Of a stretch of DNA of 64,000 nucleotides, positions 33,568 to 48,021 are shown piece after piece (positions within the stretch are counted from its first letter, which is position 1; each line of letters starts with the position of its first letter). The notes under the pieces are model-generated. The model saw nothing but the letters and a program-made list of their open reading frames with translations, did no database searches and was not told where the DNA came from. The DNA comes from Nemophila menziesii (lineage: Eukaryota > Streptophyta > Magnoliopsida > Boraginales > Hydrophyllaceae). The stretch spans positions 19,923,001 to 19,987,000 of the forward strand of contig JARWIR010000010.1 of assembly GCA_029959085.1 (NCBI GenBank), given 5' to 3'. The translations under genes and the position numbers were made by a program.

Positions 33568-34066
33568 ACGCAAGGTTGTGTGTATGCTTGGCTAGTCAAG
33601 CATGGTCTAATTCATAGATCTTTGGGCTTTGATTACCAAGGAATAGAGACTTTACAAATAAAGTACGAGGATTGGCACTCCATTGCTGTCATTTTATATG
33701 TATGTGGTTACAACTATCTACGTTGCCTATGATGTAGCACCCGACGGATTGTTAGTTAGTGTCTTTCATCTTACGAGAATAGAGCATAGCGTGGATCAAC
33801 CAGAAGAGGTATGCATAAAAGTGGATCAACCATAAGAGGTATGCATAAAAGCATTTGCCTCAAGGAGGAATCCGTGAATTCCGTCTGCTTTCTGGGTTTG
33901 GAAAATTATCGATTTTCAAGAACGAGAATCTTATGATATGTTGGGAATCTTTTACGATAATCATCCACGGTTGAAACGTATCATAATGCCTGAAAGTTGG
34001 ATAGGATGGCCCCTACGCAAGGATTATATTGCTCCCAATTTTTATGAAATACAAGATGCTCATTGA
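33568..34066 (+). pseudogene. ndhJ: plastid ndhJ pseudogene, copy 5
   Basis: 499 nt. Extra stops: TAA in the second 30-bp repeat (CAACCATAAGAGG) and TGA in CCGTGAATTCC. First copy with the GTGTGTATGCTTGG variant near the start that marks the later units. Confidence 0.92.
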
Positions 34067-34784
34067 ATGATAAGAAACTAGTTTCCACTGATACAATTTT
34101 GAATTTGAGGATTGTACTCTGTTCTAGAAACATAATAATAACCCAAAATACTTTTTTTAATTGCAAAAAAATCATTATACTTTAAAAAATTATAATTTAG
34201 TCCTTTTAATTTTTTTAATATTCCTAACACTAAATTAATCAAAAATTACATATTAGTCCTTATAAGTACTTTAAATGTTTTAAAAATTGCAACTATGTCC
34301 TTATATTTTTAAAAAACATAATAATAACCCTATATAATTTTTTAGCAATAATTTTCGTCACAACTAATCTAGAACTAATCAATATAAAATTAAATCACAA
34401 TTAAATTTTCATCCCAAAAATTTAAAAACATTTTTTTTATCTAATTTTCCATAAATTCCAAAATTAAGATGTTTTTAACCCAATAAAACTACTAATCAAA
34501 CCTAAATAAAATCTATGTCAAAGAAAAAACCTAAATAACATCACCAAGATTCGGAAATCATCATATATGAATTACAAATCATAATTTTTCATGCAAGAAT
34601 TAAAAAAACCATTTTTTAGCTATAATTTCACATAAATTACAAAATTATAATGTTTTTAACCCAATAAAACTATTAATCAACCTAAAATAACACGTCCCAA
34701 ATTCGGAATAATCATATCTTAATTACAAATCACAAATTTTGCATTGAATAAAATGGAATTTAAAACCAAAATTTCATACCTTTT

Positions 34785-35431
34785 ACCAAACAAAGAACAT
34801 CTCACCAAAGTTTTTCATGAAGTTTGATCAAGTGGCAATTTGACTGATTTATTCATAAAGGTGGTACCTATGTCTACATTCAAGAAATTGAGACACACCT
34901 GAGATGATGATAAGAGGGGGAGACAAATACGCACTGCACTCTTTTTCTTCATCACAGTTGTTTCTTATAGGTTTTCTCGATAAAGGTTTATAATGAGGTA
35001 GTTTCAGAATGCCTATATTGAAATGTTTTATTCAGTAAATTTTTTTTCCTACTAGGTTTTTTTAAAATGGTTTTAACAAAGTATATTCTTAGGGAGAATG
35101 TTAGTAACCCGTTGTGTGAATTTTCAGTCCAGCCCATGACTTGTAGTCAAGCCCAAGACAAAGGTTAAGGTTACTTATATTCTATATAAATAGTGGTTAT
35201 CCTCTCATTGTTATAATAAAACCCTAACCGCCGCTCTTATCAAACTATACATTTACAATACCCGTCATTTATATAATTTTCTTCTCATGGTCATCTATAA
35301 TCTTTTTCTACTTCATCTCTTCTCCATTTCTTCTCCCCATACTGTGTTTCTCCTTGAATTTAATTAAATCTATTCTTTTCCACTTAATTCTTTTATATCT
35401 CAGATCGATGGTCATGATATTTCAATCATCA
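34785..35431 (+). mobile_element. copia pol end and LTR, unit 5
   Basis: LTR from TGTTAG at 35099. Upstream, about 45 bp are missing between GAGACACAC and CTGAGATGATG. Confidence 0.78.
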
Positions 35432-35732
35432 TGTATTTGTGGAAAGGTAAATTTTAATAATTTTATTTTATTTAATTACTTGTAGTTTTTCTTGTATGTT
35501 CTTTGTCAAAAAATTATATTCTTTTAGATATTATATGCTCTTTTTTACTTGTTATCTAATTTAAAAAAACCATTATTATTCGTTACAGTGAGATCTTTTT
35601 TATATATTGAAAATGATTGATTATATTGATATTAACAATTTAAGAGTAATTTCATTAGCTCAACTGATATCTCTTTTAAAGTTTGTGATTTTTCTTTAAG
35701 ATGATTTGATTCATTAATGTTCCCTTTTTTTG

Positions 35733-36421
35733 TTATGTACAGGTAGAGTCTTTCTGTTGAATACAACTTTCACTGTAATGGACAAACAAGATATATGTTT
35801 AAGACTTCATTTTAACTACATAACAATACAAACTAACATACTAAGAGATTTGAAAAGGTTTGAAAGTAATGCATACCATCCAAGTCACCAACTTTATCCC
35901 CTATCTGATCAGAGATAGTACAGGTGTCAACACGGAAAGTACGATAAAATACATAATCAGCTGCTTCAATCTCTTTCTTTGAAGGCTGTGGATTTCTTCT
36001 ATCCTTTGAGATGCAAACAATGTTGCATTTTCCAGTTCCTAAATTAGCATGTAAAAGCAGAGTTCGAAATATTTAGACTCTAAATAATGCAAATGTTTAA
36101 TCTGGTTTATTAAGTTTAAGGATAATAAGAAAGAAATATAATTATTATTACCAGTGCATTGATGTTTGAAAGTCCAACACCTTGCTCAGAAGCTACAAAT
36201 AATTCTTTATCCATCACCTTACCATCTTTGAGATAATATGATATCTTGGAAGGTTTGAAAAACCAATGAACCTTTACACTTTTCCACTTGTCAATATGTT
36301 CCCATATCTTTACAAGTTTTCCAATGTAAGGCTCTGATTCACCTTCCTTATACAAGTACACACAATCGTAAAGATTGTACTCAACACCATTGTATTTAAA
36401 CGATTCATAGAACTGGATATG
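35733..36421 (-). pseudogene. ASI1/IBM2-like BAH gene fragment, copy d
   Basis: Three exons as in copy c. Exon A is open over its main part (GESEPYIGK to INALV). The donor side reads GTAATAATAATT. Confidence 0.7.
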
Positions 36422-36607
36422 CTAATTTATCTAATGACATGTGTTTTGTTATAATAATCCATGGCTGCTATATAAATATTGGACCATCCAATATTGGATG
36501 GGAGTCTTACCCTAAACAGAATTCCTTTGTACAGAATAATAAGTATCTTCATAAATTTCGTAGCAAACGTTACTTATACAAATCAAAATGAGGGAGAGAT
36601 AAAAAAC

Positions 36608-37106
36608 ACGCAAGGTCGTGTGTATGCTTGGCTAGTCAAGCATGGTCTAATTCATATATCTTTGGGCTTTGATAACAAAGGAATAGAGACTTTACAAATA
36701 CAGCACGAGGATTGGCACTCCATTGCTGTCATTTTATATGTATGTGGTTACAACTATCTACGTTGCCTATGATGTAGCACCCGACGGATTGTTAGCTAGT
36801 GTCTATCATCTTACGAGAATAGAGCATAGCGTGGATCAACCATAAGAGGTATGCATAAAAGTGGATCAACCATAAGAGGTATGCATAAAAGCATTTGCCT
36901 CAAGGATGAATCCGAGTATTCCGTCTGTTTTCTGGGTTTGGAAAATTATCGATTTTCAAGAACGAGAATCTTATGATATGTTGGGAATCTTTTACGATAA
37001 TCATCCACGGTTGAAACGTATCATAATGCCTGAAAGTTGGATAGGATGGCCCCTACGCAAGGATTATATTGCTCCCAATTTTTATGAAATACAAGATGCT
37101 CATTGA
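36608..37106 (+). pseudogene. ndhJ: plastid ndhJ pseudogene, copy 6
   Basis: 499 nt. Both 30-bp repeats carry the TAA (CCATAAGAGG), consistent with conversion between the repeats. An 18-bp loss upstream (AAGTATCTTCATAAATTTC) is unique to this unit. Confidence 0.92.
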
Positions 37107-37825
37107 ATGATAAGAAACTAGTTTCCACTGATACAATTTTGAATTTAAGGATTGTACTCTGTTCTAGAAACATAATAATAACCCTAAATACTTTTTTTAA
37201 TTGCAAAAAAATCATTATACTTAAAAAAAATTATAATTTAGTCCTTTTAATTTTTTTAATATTCCTAACACTAAATTAATCAAAAATTACATATTAGTCC
37301 TTATAAGTACTTTAAATATTTTAAAAATTGCAACTATGTCCTTATATTTTTAAAAAACATAATAATAACCCTATATAATTTTTTAGCAATAATTTTCGTC
37401 ACAACTAATCTAGAACTAATCAATATAAAATTAAATCACAATTAAATTTTCATCCCAAAAATTTAAAAACAATTTATTTATCTAATTTTCCATAAATTCG
37501 AAAATTAAGATGTTTTTAACCCAATAAAACTACTAATCAAACCTAAATAAAATCTATGTCAAAAAAAAAACCTAAATAACATCTCCAAGATTCGGAAATC
37601 ATCATATATGAATTACAAATCATAATTTTTCATCCAAGAATTAAAAAAACCACTTTTTAGCTATAATTTCACATAAATTCCAAAATTATAATGTTTTTAA
37701 CCCAATAAAACTATTAATCAACCTAAAATAACACCTCCCAAATTCGGAATAATCATATCTTAATTACAAAGCACAAATTTTACATTGAATAAAATGGAAT
37801 TTAAAACCAAAATTTCATACCTTTT

Positions 37826-38504
37826 ACCAAACAAAGAACATCTCACCAAAGTTTTTCATGAAGTTTGATCAAGTGGCAATTTGACTGATTTATTCATAAA
37901 GGTGGTACCTATATCTACATTCAAGAAATTTAGACACACGATTAACATGCGCCGACATCAAGACCTTCCCTGAGATGATGATAAGAGGGGGAGACAAATA
38001 CGCACTGCACTCTTTTTCTTCATCACAGTTTTTTCTTATAGGTTTTCTCGATAAAGGTTTATAATGAGGTAGTTTTAGAATGCCTATATTGAAATGTTTT
38101 ATTCAGTAAATTTTTTTTCCCTACTAGGTTTTTTTAAAATGGTTTTAACAAAGTATATTCTTAGGGAGAATGTTAGTAACCCGTTGTGTGAATTTTCAGT
38201 CCAGCCCATGACTTGATGTCAAGCCCAAGACAAAGGTTAAGGTTACTTATATTCTATATAAATAGTGGTTATCCTCTCATTGTTAAAATAAAACCCTAAC
38301 CGCCGCTTCCTATCAAACTATACATTTACAATAGCCGTCATTTATATAATTTTTTTCTCATGGTCATCTATAATCTTTTTCTACTTCATCTATTCTCCAT
38401 TTCTTCTCCCCATACTGTGTTTCTCCTTGAATTTAATTATTTCTATTCTTTTCCACTTAATTCTTTTATATCTCAGATCGATGGTCATGATATTTCAATC
38501 ATCA
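37826..38504 (+). mobile_element. copia pol end and LTR, unit 6
   Basis: LTR from TGTTAG at 38171. Carries small private changes such as CTTGATGTCAAGC. Confidence 0.78.
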
Positions 38505-38816
38505 TGTATTTGTGGAAAGGTAAATTTTAATAATTTTATTATATTTAATTACTTGTAGTTTTTCTTGTATGTTCTTTGTCAAAAAATTATATTCTTTTAG
38601 ATATTATATGCTCTTTTTTTACTTGTTATCTGATTTACAAAAACCATTATTATTCGTGACAGTGAGATCTTTTTTATATATTGAAAATGATTGATTATCT
38701 TGATATTAACAATTTAAGAGTAATTTCATTAGCTCAACTGATATCTCTTTTAAAGTTTGTGATTTTTCTTTAAGATGATTTGATTCATTAATGTTCCCTT
38801 TTTTTGTTATGTACAG

Positions 38817-39507
38817 GTAGAGTCTTTCTGTTGAATACAACTTTCACTGTAATGGACAAACAAGATATATGTTTAAGACTTCATTTTAACTACATAACAA
38901 TACAAACAAACATACTAAGAGATTTGAAAAGGTGTGAAAGTAATGCATACCATCCAAGTCACCAACTTTATCCCCTATATGATCAGAGATAGTATCAGAG
39001 ATAGTACAGGTGTCAACACGGAAAGTACGATAAAATACATAATCAGCTGCTTCAATCTCTTTCTTTGAAGGCTGTGGATTTCTTCTATCCTTTGAGATGC
39101 AAACAATGTTGCATTTTCCAGTTCCTAAATTAGCATGTAAAAGCAGAGTTCGAAATATTTAGACTATAAATAATGCAAATGTTTAATTTGGTTTATTAAG
39201 TTTAAGGATAATAAGAAAGAAATATAATTTTTATTACCAGTGCATTGATGTTTGAAAGTCCAACACCTTGCTCAGAAGCTACAAATAATTCTTTATCCAT
39301 CACCTTACCATCTTTGAGATAATATGATATCTTGGAAGGTTTGAAAAACCAGTGAACCTTTACACTCTTCCACTTGTCAATATGTTCCCATATCTTTACA
39401 AGTTTTCCAATGTAAGGCTCTGATTCACCTTCCTTATACAAGTACACACAATCGTAAAGATTGTACTCAACACCATTGTATGTAAACGATTCATAGAACT
39501 GGATATG
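38817..39507 (-). pseudogene. ASI1/IBM2-like BAH gene fragment, copy e
   Basis: As copy c, but exon B has a 12-bp tandem duplication (ATCAGAGATAGT twice near 38983-39007). Confidence 0.7.
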
Positions 39508-39702
39508 CTAATTTATCTAATGACATGTGTTTTGTTATAATAATCCATGGCTGCTATATAAATATTGGATCATCCAATATTGGATGGGAGTCTTACCCTA
39601 AACAGAATTCCTTTGTACAGAATAATAAGTATCAGGTCAATCTTCATAAATTTCGTAGTAAACGTTACTTATACAAATTAAAATGAGGGAGAGATAAAAA
39701 AC

Positions 39703-40201
39703 ACGCAAGGTTGTGTGTATGCTTGGCTAGTCAAGCATGGTCTAATTCATAGATCTTTGGGCTTTGATTACCAAGGAATAGAGACTTTACAAATAAAGTA
39801 CGAGGATTGGCACTCCATTGCTGTCATTTTATATGTATGTGGTTACAACTATCTACGTTGCCTATGATGTAGCACCCGACGGATTGTTAGCTAGTGTCTC
39901 TCATCTTACGAGAATAGAGCATAGCGTGGATCAACCAGAAGAGGTATGCATAAAAGTGGATCAACCATAAGAGGTATGCATAAAAGCATTTGCCTCAAGG
40001 AGGAATCCGTGAATTCCGTCTGTTTTCTGGGTTTGGAAAATTATCGATTTTCAAGAACGAGAATCTTATGATATGTTGGGAATCTTTTACGATAATCATC
40101 CACGGTTGAAACGTATCATAATGCCTGAAAGTTGGATAGGATGGCCCCTACGCAAGGATTATATTGCTCCCAATTTTTATGAAATACAAGATGCTCATTG
40201 A
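39703..40201 (+). pseudogene. ndhJ: plastid ndhJ pseudogene, copy 7
   Basis: 499 nt. TAA in the second 30-bp repeat and TGA in CCGTGAATTCC, as in copy 5. Confidence 0.92.
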
Positions 40202-40919
40202 ATGATAAGAAACTAGTTTCCACTGATAAAATTTTGAATTTAAGGATTGTACTCTCTTCTAGAAACATAATAATAACCCTAAATACTTTTTTTAATTGCA
40301 AAAAAATCATTATACTTCAAAAAAATTATAATTTAGTCCTTTTAATTTTTTTAATATTCCTAACACTAAATTAATCAAAAATTACATATTAGTCCTTATA
40401 AGTACTTTAAATATTTTAAAAATTGCAACTATGTCCTTATATTTTTAAAAAACATAATAATAACCCTATATAATTTTTTAGCAATAATTTTCGTCACAAC
40501 TAATCTAGAACTAATCAATATAAAATTAAATCACAATTAAATTTTCATCCCAAAAATTTAAAAACATTTTATTTATCTAATTTTCCATAAATTCGAAAAT
40601 TAAGATGTTTTTAACCCAATAAAACTACTAATCAAACCTAAATAAAATCTATGTCAAAAAAAAACCTAAATAACATCACCAAGATTCGGAAATCATCATA
40701 TATGAATTACAAATCATAATTTTTCATCCAAGAATTAAAAAAACCACTTTTTAGCTATAATTTCACATAAATTCCAAAATTATAATGTTTTTAACCCAAT
40801 AAAACTATTAATCAACCTAAAATAACACCTCCCAAATTCGGAATAATCATATCTTAATTACAAATCACAAATTTTACATTGAATAAAATGGAATTTAAAA
40901 CCAAAATTTCATACCTTTT

Positions 40920-41596
40920 ACCAAACAAAGAACATCTCACCAAAGTTTTTCATGAAGTTTGATCAAGTGGCAATTTGACTGATTTATTCATAAAGGTGGT
41001 ACCTATATCTACATTCAAGAAATTTAGACACACGATTGACATGCGCCGACATCAAGACCTTCCCTGAGATGATGATAAGAGGGGGAGACAAATACGCACT
41101 GCACTCTTTTTCTTCATCACAGTTTTTTCTTATAGGTTTTCTCGATAAAGGTTTATAATGAGGTAGTTTTAGAATGCCTATATTGAAATGTTTTATTCAG
41201 TAAAATTTTTTTCCTACTAGGTTTTTTTAAAATGGTTTTAACAAAGTATATTCTTAGGGAGAATGTTAGTAACCCATTGTGTGAATTTTCAGTCCAGCCC
41301 ATGACTTGTAGTCAAGCCCAAGACAAAGGTTAAGGTTACTTATATTCTATATAAATAGTGGTTATCCTCTCATTGTTATAATAAAACCCTAACCGCAGCT
41401 CCTATCAAACTATACATTTACAATAGCCGTCATTTATATAATTTTTTTCTCATGGTCATCTATAATCTTTTTCTACTTCATCTCTTCTCCATTTCTTCTC
41501 CACATACTGTGTTTCTCCTTGAATTTAATTATTTCTATTCTTTTCCACTTAATTCTTTTATATCTCAGATCGATGGTCATGATATTTCAATCATCA
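40920..41596 (+). mobile_element. copia pol end and LTR, unit 7
   Basis: LTR from TGTTAG at 41264, reading AACCCATTG where others have AACCCGTTG. Confidence 0.78.
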
Positions 41597-41898
41597 TGTA
41601 TTTGTGGAAAGGTAAATTTTAATAATTTTATTTTATTTAATTACTTGTAGTTTTTCTTGTAAGTTCTTTGTCAAAAAATTATATTCTTTTTGATATCATA
41701 TGCTCTTTTTTTACTTGTTATCTAATTTACAAAAACCATTATTATTCGTGACAGCGAGATCTTTTTTATATATTGAAAATGATTGATTATCTTGATATTA
41801 ACAATTTAAGAGTAATTTCATTAGCTCAACTGATATCTCTTTTAAAGTTTGTGATTTTTCTTTAAGATAATTTGATTCATTAATGTTCCCTTTTTTTG

Positions 41899-42570
41899 TT
41901 ATGTACATGTAGAGTCTTTCTGTTGAATACAACTTTCAATGTAATGGACAAACAAGATATATGTTTAAGACTTCATTTTAACTACATAACAATACAAACA
42001 AACATACTAAGAGATTTGAAAAGGTTTGAAAGTAATGCATACCATCCAAGTCACCAACTTTATCCCCTATCTGATCAGAGATAGTACAAGTGTCAACACG
42101 GAAAGTACGATAAAATACATAATCAACTGCTTCAATCTCTTTCTTTGAAGGCTGTGGATTTCTTCTATCCTTTGAGATGCAAACAATGTTGCATTTTCCA
42201 GTTCCTAAATTAGCATGTAAAAGCAGAGTTCGAAATATTTAGACTATAAATAATGCAAATGTTTAATCTGGTTTATTAAGTTTACGGATAATAAGAAAGA
42301 AATATAATTTTTATTACCAGTGCATTGATGTTTGAAAGTCCAACACCTTGCTTCTTTATCCATCACCTTACCATCTTTGAGATAATATGATATCTTGGAA
42401 GGTTTGAAAAACCAATGAACCTTTACACTCTTCCACTTGTCAATATGTTCCCATATCTTTACAAGTTTTCCAATGTAAGGCTCTGATTCACCTTCCTTAT
42501 ACAAGTACACACAATTGTAAGGATTGTACTCAACACCGTTGTATGTAAACGATTCATAGAACTGGATATG
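41899..42570 (-). pseudogene. ASI1/IBM2-like BAH gene fragment, copy f
   Basis: Exon A has a 17-nt deletion (CACCTTGCTTCTTTATCC), removing the codons for most of LFVASEQ and shifting the frame. Confidence 0.7.
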
Positions 42571-42765
42571 CTAATTTATCTAATGACATGTGTTTTGTTA
42601 TAATAATCCATGGCTGCTATATAAATATTGGACAATCCAATATTGGATGGGAGTCTTACCCTAAACAGAATTCCTTTGTACAGAATAATAAGTATCAGGT
42701 CAATCTTCATAAATTTCGTAGTAAACGTTACTTATACAAATTAAAATGAGGGAGAGATAAAAAAC

Positions 42766-43264
42766 ACGCAAGGTTGTGTGTATGCTTGGCTAGTCAAGCA
42801 TGGTCTAATTCATAGATCTTTGGGCTTTGATTACCAAGGAATAGAGACTTTACAAATAAAGTACGAGGATTGGCAATCCATTGCTGTCATTTTATATGTA
42901 TGTGGTTACAACTATCTACGTTGCCTATGATGTAGCACCCGACGGATTGTTAGTTAGTGTCTCTCATCTTACGAGAATAGAGCATAGCGTGGATCAACCA
43001 GAAGAGGTATGCATAAAAGTGGATCAGCCAGAAGAGGTATGCATAAAAGCATTTGCCTCAAGGAGGAATCCGAGAATTCCGTCTGTTTTCTGGGTTTGGA
43101 AAATTATCGATTTTCAAGAACGAGAATCTTATGATATGTTGTGAATCTTTTACGATAATCATCCACGGTTGAAACGTATCATAATGCCTGAAAGTTGGAT
43201 AGGATGGCCCCTACGCAAGGATTATATTGCTCCCAATTTTTATGAAATACAAGATGCTCATTGA
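42766..43264 (+). pseudogene. ndhJ: plastid ndhJ pseudogene, copy 8
   Basis: 499 nt. The 30-bp repeats are free of stops, but TTGTGAATC introduces a TGA at 43141 within the YDMLGIFY motif. Confidence 0.92.
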
Positions 43265-43982
43265 ATGATAAGAAACTAGTTTCCACTGATACAATTTTGA
43301 ATTTAAGGATTGTACTCTGTTCTAGAAACATAATAATAACCCTAAATACTTTTGTTAATTGCAAAAAAATCATTATACTTTAAAAAAATTATAATTTAGT
43401 CCTTTTAATTTTTATAATATTCCTAACACTAAATTAATCAAAAATTACATATTAGTCCTTATAAGTACTTTAAATATTTTAAAAATTGCAACTATGTCCT
43501 TATATTTTTAAAAAACATAATAATAACCCTATATAATTTTTTAGCAATAATTTTCGTCACAACTAATCTAGAACTAATCAATATAAAATTAAATCACAAT
43601 TAAATTTTCATCCCAAAAATTTAAAAACATTTTTTTTATCTAATTTTCCATAAATTCGAAAATTAAGATGTTTTTAACCTAATAAAACTACTAATCAAAC
43701 CTAAATAAAATCTATGTCAAAAAAAAACCTAAATAACATCACCAAGATTCGGAAATCATCATATATGAATTACAAATCATAATTTTTCATCCAAGAATTA
43801 AAAAAACCATTTTTTAGCTATAATTTCACATAAATTCCAAAATTATAATGTTTTTAACCCAATAAAACTATTAATCAACCTAAAATAACACCTCCCAAGT
43901 TCGGAATAATCATATCTTAATTACAAATCACAAATTTTGCATTGAATAAAATGGAATTTAAAACCAAAATTTCATACCTTTT

Positions 43983-44664
43983 ACCAAACAAAGAACATCT
44001 CACCAAAGTTTTTCATGAAGTTTGATCAATTAGCAATTTGACTGATTTATTCATAAAGGTGGTACCTATATCTACATTCAAAAAATTTAGACACACGATT
44101 GACATGCGCCGACATCAAGACCTTCCCTGAGATGAGATGATGATAAGAGGGGGAGACAAATTCGCACTGCACTCTTTTTCTTCATCACAGTTTTTTCTTA
44201 TAGGTTTTCTCGATAAAGGTTTATAATGAGGTAGTTTTAGAATGCCTATATTGAAATGTTTTATTCAGTAAATTTATTTTCCTACTAGGTTTTTTTAAAA
44301 TGTTTTTAACAAAGTATATTCTTAGGGAGAATGTTAGTAACCCGTTGTGTGAATTTGCAGTCCAGCCCATGACTTGTAGTCAAGCCCAAGACAAAAGTTA
44401 AGGTTACTTATATTCTATATAAATAGTGGTTATCCTCTCATTGTTATAATAAAACCCTAACCGCCGCTCCTATCAAACTATACATTTACAATAGCCGTCA
44501 TTTATATAATTTTCTTCTCATGGTCATCTATAATCTTTTTCTACTTCATCTCTTCTCCATTTCTTCTCCCCATACTGTGTTTCTCCTTGAATTTAATTAT
44601 TTCTATTCTTTTCCACTTAATTCTTTTATATCTCAGATCGATGGTCATGATATTTCAATCATCA
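43983..44664 (+). mobile_element. copia pol end and LTR, unit 8
   Basis: LTR from TGTTAG at 44332. A 5-bp slip (GAGATGAGATGATG) lies in the pol tail. Confidence 0.78.
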
Positions 44665-44966
44665 TGTATTTGTGGAAAGGTAAATTTTAATAATTTTATT
44701 TTATTTAATTACTTGTAGTTTTTCTTGTATGTTCTTTGTCAAAAAATTATATTCTTTTTGATATTATATGCTCTTTTTTTACTTGTTATCTAATTTAAAA
44801 AAACCATTATTATTCGTGACAGTGAGATCTTTTTTATATATTGAAAATGATTGATTATCTTGATATTAAAAATTTAAGAGTAATTTCATTAGCTCAACTG
44901 ATATCTCTTTTAAAGTTTGTGATTTTTCTTTAAGATGATTTGATTCATTAATGTTCCCTTTTTTTG

Positions 44967-45660
44967 TTATGTACAGGTAGAGTCTTTCTGTTGAATACAA
45001 CTTTCACTGTAATGGACAAACAAGATATATGTTTAAGACTTCATTTTAACTACATAACAATACATACAAACATACTAAGAGATTTGAAAAGGTTTGAAAG
45101 TAATGTATACCATCCAAGTCACCAACTTTATCCCCTATCTGATCTGATCAGAGATAGTACAGGTGTCAACACGGAAAGTACGATAAAATACATAATCAGC
45201 TGCTTCAATCTCTTTCTTTGAAGGCTGTGGATTTCTTCTATCCTTTGAGATGCAAACAATGTTGCATTTTCCAGTTCCTAAATTAGCATGTAAAAGCAGA
45301 GTTCGAAATATTTAGACTATAAATAATGCAAATGTTTAATCTGGTTTATTAAGTTTAAGGATAATAAGAAAGAAATATAATTTTTATTACCAGTGCATTG
45401 ATGTTTGAAAGTCCAACACCTTGCTCAGAAGCTACAAATAATTCTTTATCCATCACCTTACCATCTTTGAGATAATATGATATCTTGGAAGGTTTGAAAA
45501 ACCAATGAACCTTTACACTCTTCCATTTGTCAATATGTTCCCATATCTTTACAAGTTTTCCAATGTAAGGCTCTAATTCACCTTCCTTATACAAGTACAC
45601 ACAATCGTAAAGATTATACTCAACACCATTGTATGTAAACGATTCATAGAACTGGATATG
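44967..45660 (-). pseudogene. ASI1/IBM2-like BAH gene fragment, copy g
   Basis: As copy c, with a 5-bp duplication in exon B (CTGATCTGATCAGAG). Confidence 0.7.
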
Positions 45661-45855
45661 CTAATTTATCTAATGACATGTGTTTTGTTATAATAATCCA
45701 TGGCTGCTATATAAATATTGGATCATCCAATATTGGATGGGAGTCTTACCCTAAACAGAATTCATTTGTACAGAATAATAAGTATCAGGTCAATCTTCAT
45801 AAATTTCGTAGTAAACGTTACTTATACAAATTAAAATGAGGGAGAGATAAAAAAC

Positions 45856-46324
45856 ACGCAAGGTTGTGTGTATGCTTGGCTAGTCAAGCATGGTCTAATT
45901 CATAGATCTTTGGGCTTTGATTACCAAGGAATAGAGACTTTACAAATAAAGTACGAGGATTGGCACTCCATTGCTGTCATTTTATATGTATGTGGTTACA
46001 ACTATCTACGTTGCCTATGATGTAGCACCCGGCGGATTGTTAGCTAGTGTCTCTCATCTTACGAGAATAGAGCATAGCGTGGATCAACCAGAAGAGGTAT
46101 GCATAAAAGCATTTGCCTCAAGGAGGAATCCGAGAATTCCGTCTGTTTTCTGGGTTTGGAAAATTATCGATTTTCAAGAACGAGAATCTTATGAGTTGTT
46201 GGGAATTTTTTACGATAATCATCCACGGTTGAAACGTATCATAATGCCTGAAAGTTGGATAGGATGGCCCCTACGCAAGGATTATATTGCTCCCAATTTT
46301 TATGAAATACAAGATGCTCATTGA
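45856..46324 (+). pseudogene. ndhJ: plastid ndhJ pseudogene, copy 9, single 30-bp repeat
   Basis: 469 nt, exactly 30 less than its neighbours: only one DQPEEVCIK segment is present. The frame after the shared 8-nt loss is open to the normal stop ([11 protein letters not shown]). It most likely lost one repeat by slippage, since copies on both sides have two. Confidence 0.93.
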
Positions 46325-47041
46325 ATGATAAGAAACTAGTTTCTACTGATACAATTTTGAATTTAAGGATTGTACTCTGTTCTAGAAACATAATAATAAC
46401 CCTAAATACTTTTTTTAATTGCAAAAAAATCATTATACTTTAAAAAAATTATAATTTAGTCCTTTTAAGTTTTTTAATATTCCTAACACTAAATTAATCA
46501 AAAATTACATATTAGTCCTTATAAGTACTTTAAATATTTTAAAAATTGCAACTATGTCCTTATATTTTTAAAAAACATAATAATAACCCTATATAATTTT
46601 TTAGCGATAATTTTCGTCACAATTAATCTAGAACTAATCAATATAAAATTAAATCACAATTAAATTTTCATCCCAAAAATTTAAAAACATTTTTTTATCT
46701 AATTTTCCATAAATTCGAAAATTAAGATGTTTTTAACCCAATAAAACTACTAATCAAACCTAAATATAATTTATATCAAAAAAAAACCTAAATAACATCA
46801 CCAAGATTCGGAAATCATCATATATGAATTACAAATCATAATTTTTCATCCAAGAATTAAAAAAACCATTTTTTAGCTATAATTTCACATAAATTCCAAA
46901 ATTATAATGTTTTTAACCCAATAAAACTATTAATCAACCTAAAATAACACCTCCCAAATTCGGAATAATCATATCTTAATTACAAATCACAAATTTTGCA
47001 TTGAATAAAATGGAATTTAAAACCAAAATTTCATACCTTTT

Positions 47042-47718
47042 ACCAAACAAAGAACATCTCACCAAAGTTTTTCATGAAGTTTGATCAAGTGGCAATATGA
47101 CTGATTTATTCATAAAGGTGGTACCTATATCTACATTCAAGAAATTTAGACACACGATTGACATGCGCCGACATCAAGACCTTCCCTGAGATGATGATAA
47201 GAGGGGGAGACAAATACGCACTGCACTCTTTTTCTTCATCACAGTTTTTTCTTATTGGTTTTCTCGATAAAGGTTTATAATGAGGTAGTTTTAGAATGCC
47301 TATATTGAAATGTTTTATTCAGTAAATTTATTTTCCTACTAGGTTTTTTTAAAATGTTTTTAACAAAGTATATTCTTAGGGAGAATGTTAGTAACCCGTT
47401 GTGTGAATTTGCAGTCCAGCCCATGACTTGTAGTCAAGACCAAGACAAAGGTTAAGGTTACTTATATTCTATATATATAGCGGTTATCCTCTCATTGTTA
47501 TAATAAAACCCTAACAGTCGCTCCTATCAAACTATACATTTACAATAGCCGTCATTTGTATAATTTTCTTCTCATGGTCATCTATAATCTTTTTCTACTT
47601 CATCTCTTCTCCATTTCTTCTCCCCATACTGTGTTTCTCCTTGAATTTAATTATTTCTATTCTTTTCCACTTAATTCTTTTATATCTCAGATCGATGGTC
47701 ATGATATTTCAATCATCA
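47042..47718 (+). mobile_element. copia pol end and LTR, unit 9
   Basis: LTR from TGTTAG at 47385. Private changes CAAGACCAAGAC and TATATATATAGCGG are shared only with unit 10. Confidence 0.78.
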
Positions 47719-48021
47719 TGTATTTGTGGAAAGGTAAATTTTAATAATTTTATTTTATTTAATTACTTGTAGTTTTTCTTGTATGTTCTTTGTCAAAAAA
47801 TTATATTCTTTTTGATATTATATGCTCTTTTTTTACTTGTTCTCTAATTTAAAAAAACCATTATTATTCGTGACAGTGAGATCTTTTTTATATATTGAAA
47901 ATGATTGATTATCTTGATATTAACAATTTAAGAGTAATTTCATTAGCTCAACTGATATCTCTTTTAAAGTTTGTGATTTTTCTTTAAGATAATTTGATTC
48001 ATTAATGTTCCCTTTTTTTTG

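Noticed and set aside
33981..34175. Recurrent 64-codon minus-strand open frames over the ndhJ end
   Set aside because: Opposite strand of ndhJ; no independent support.
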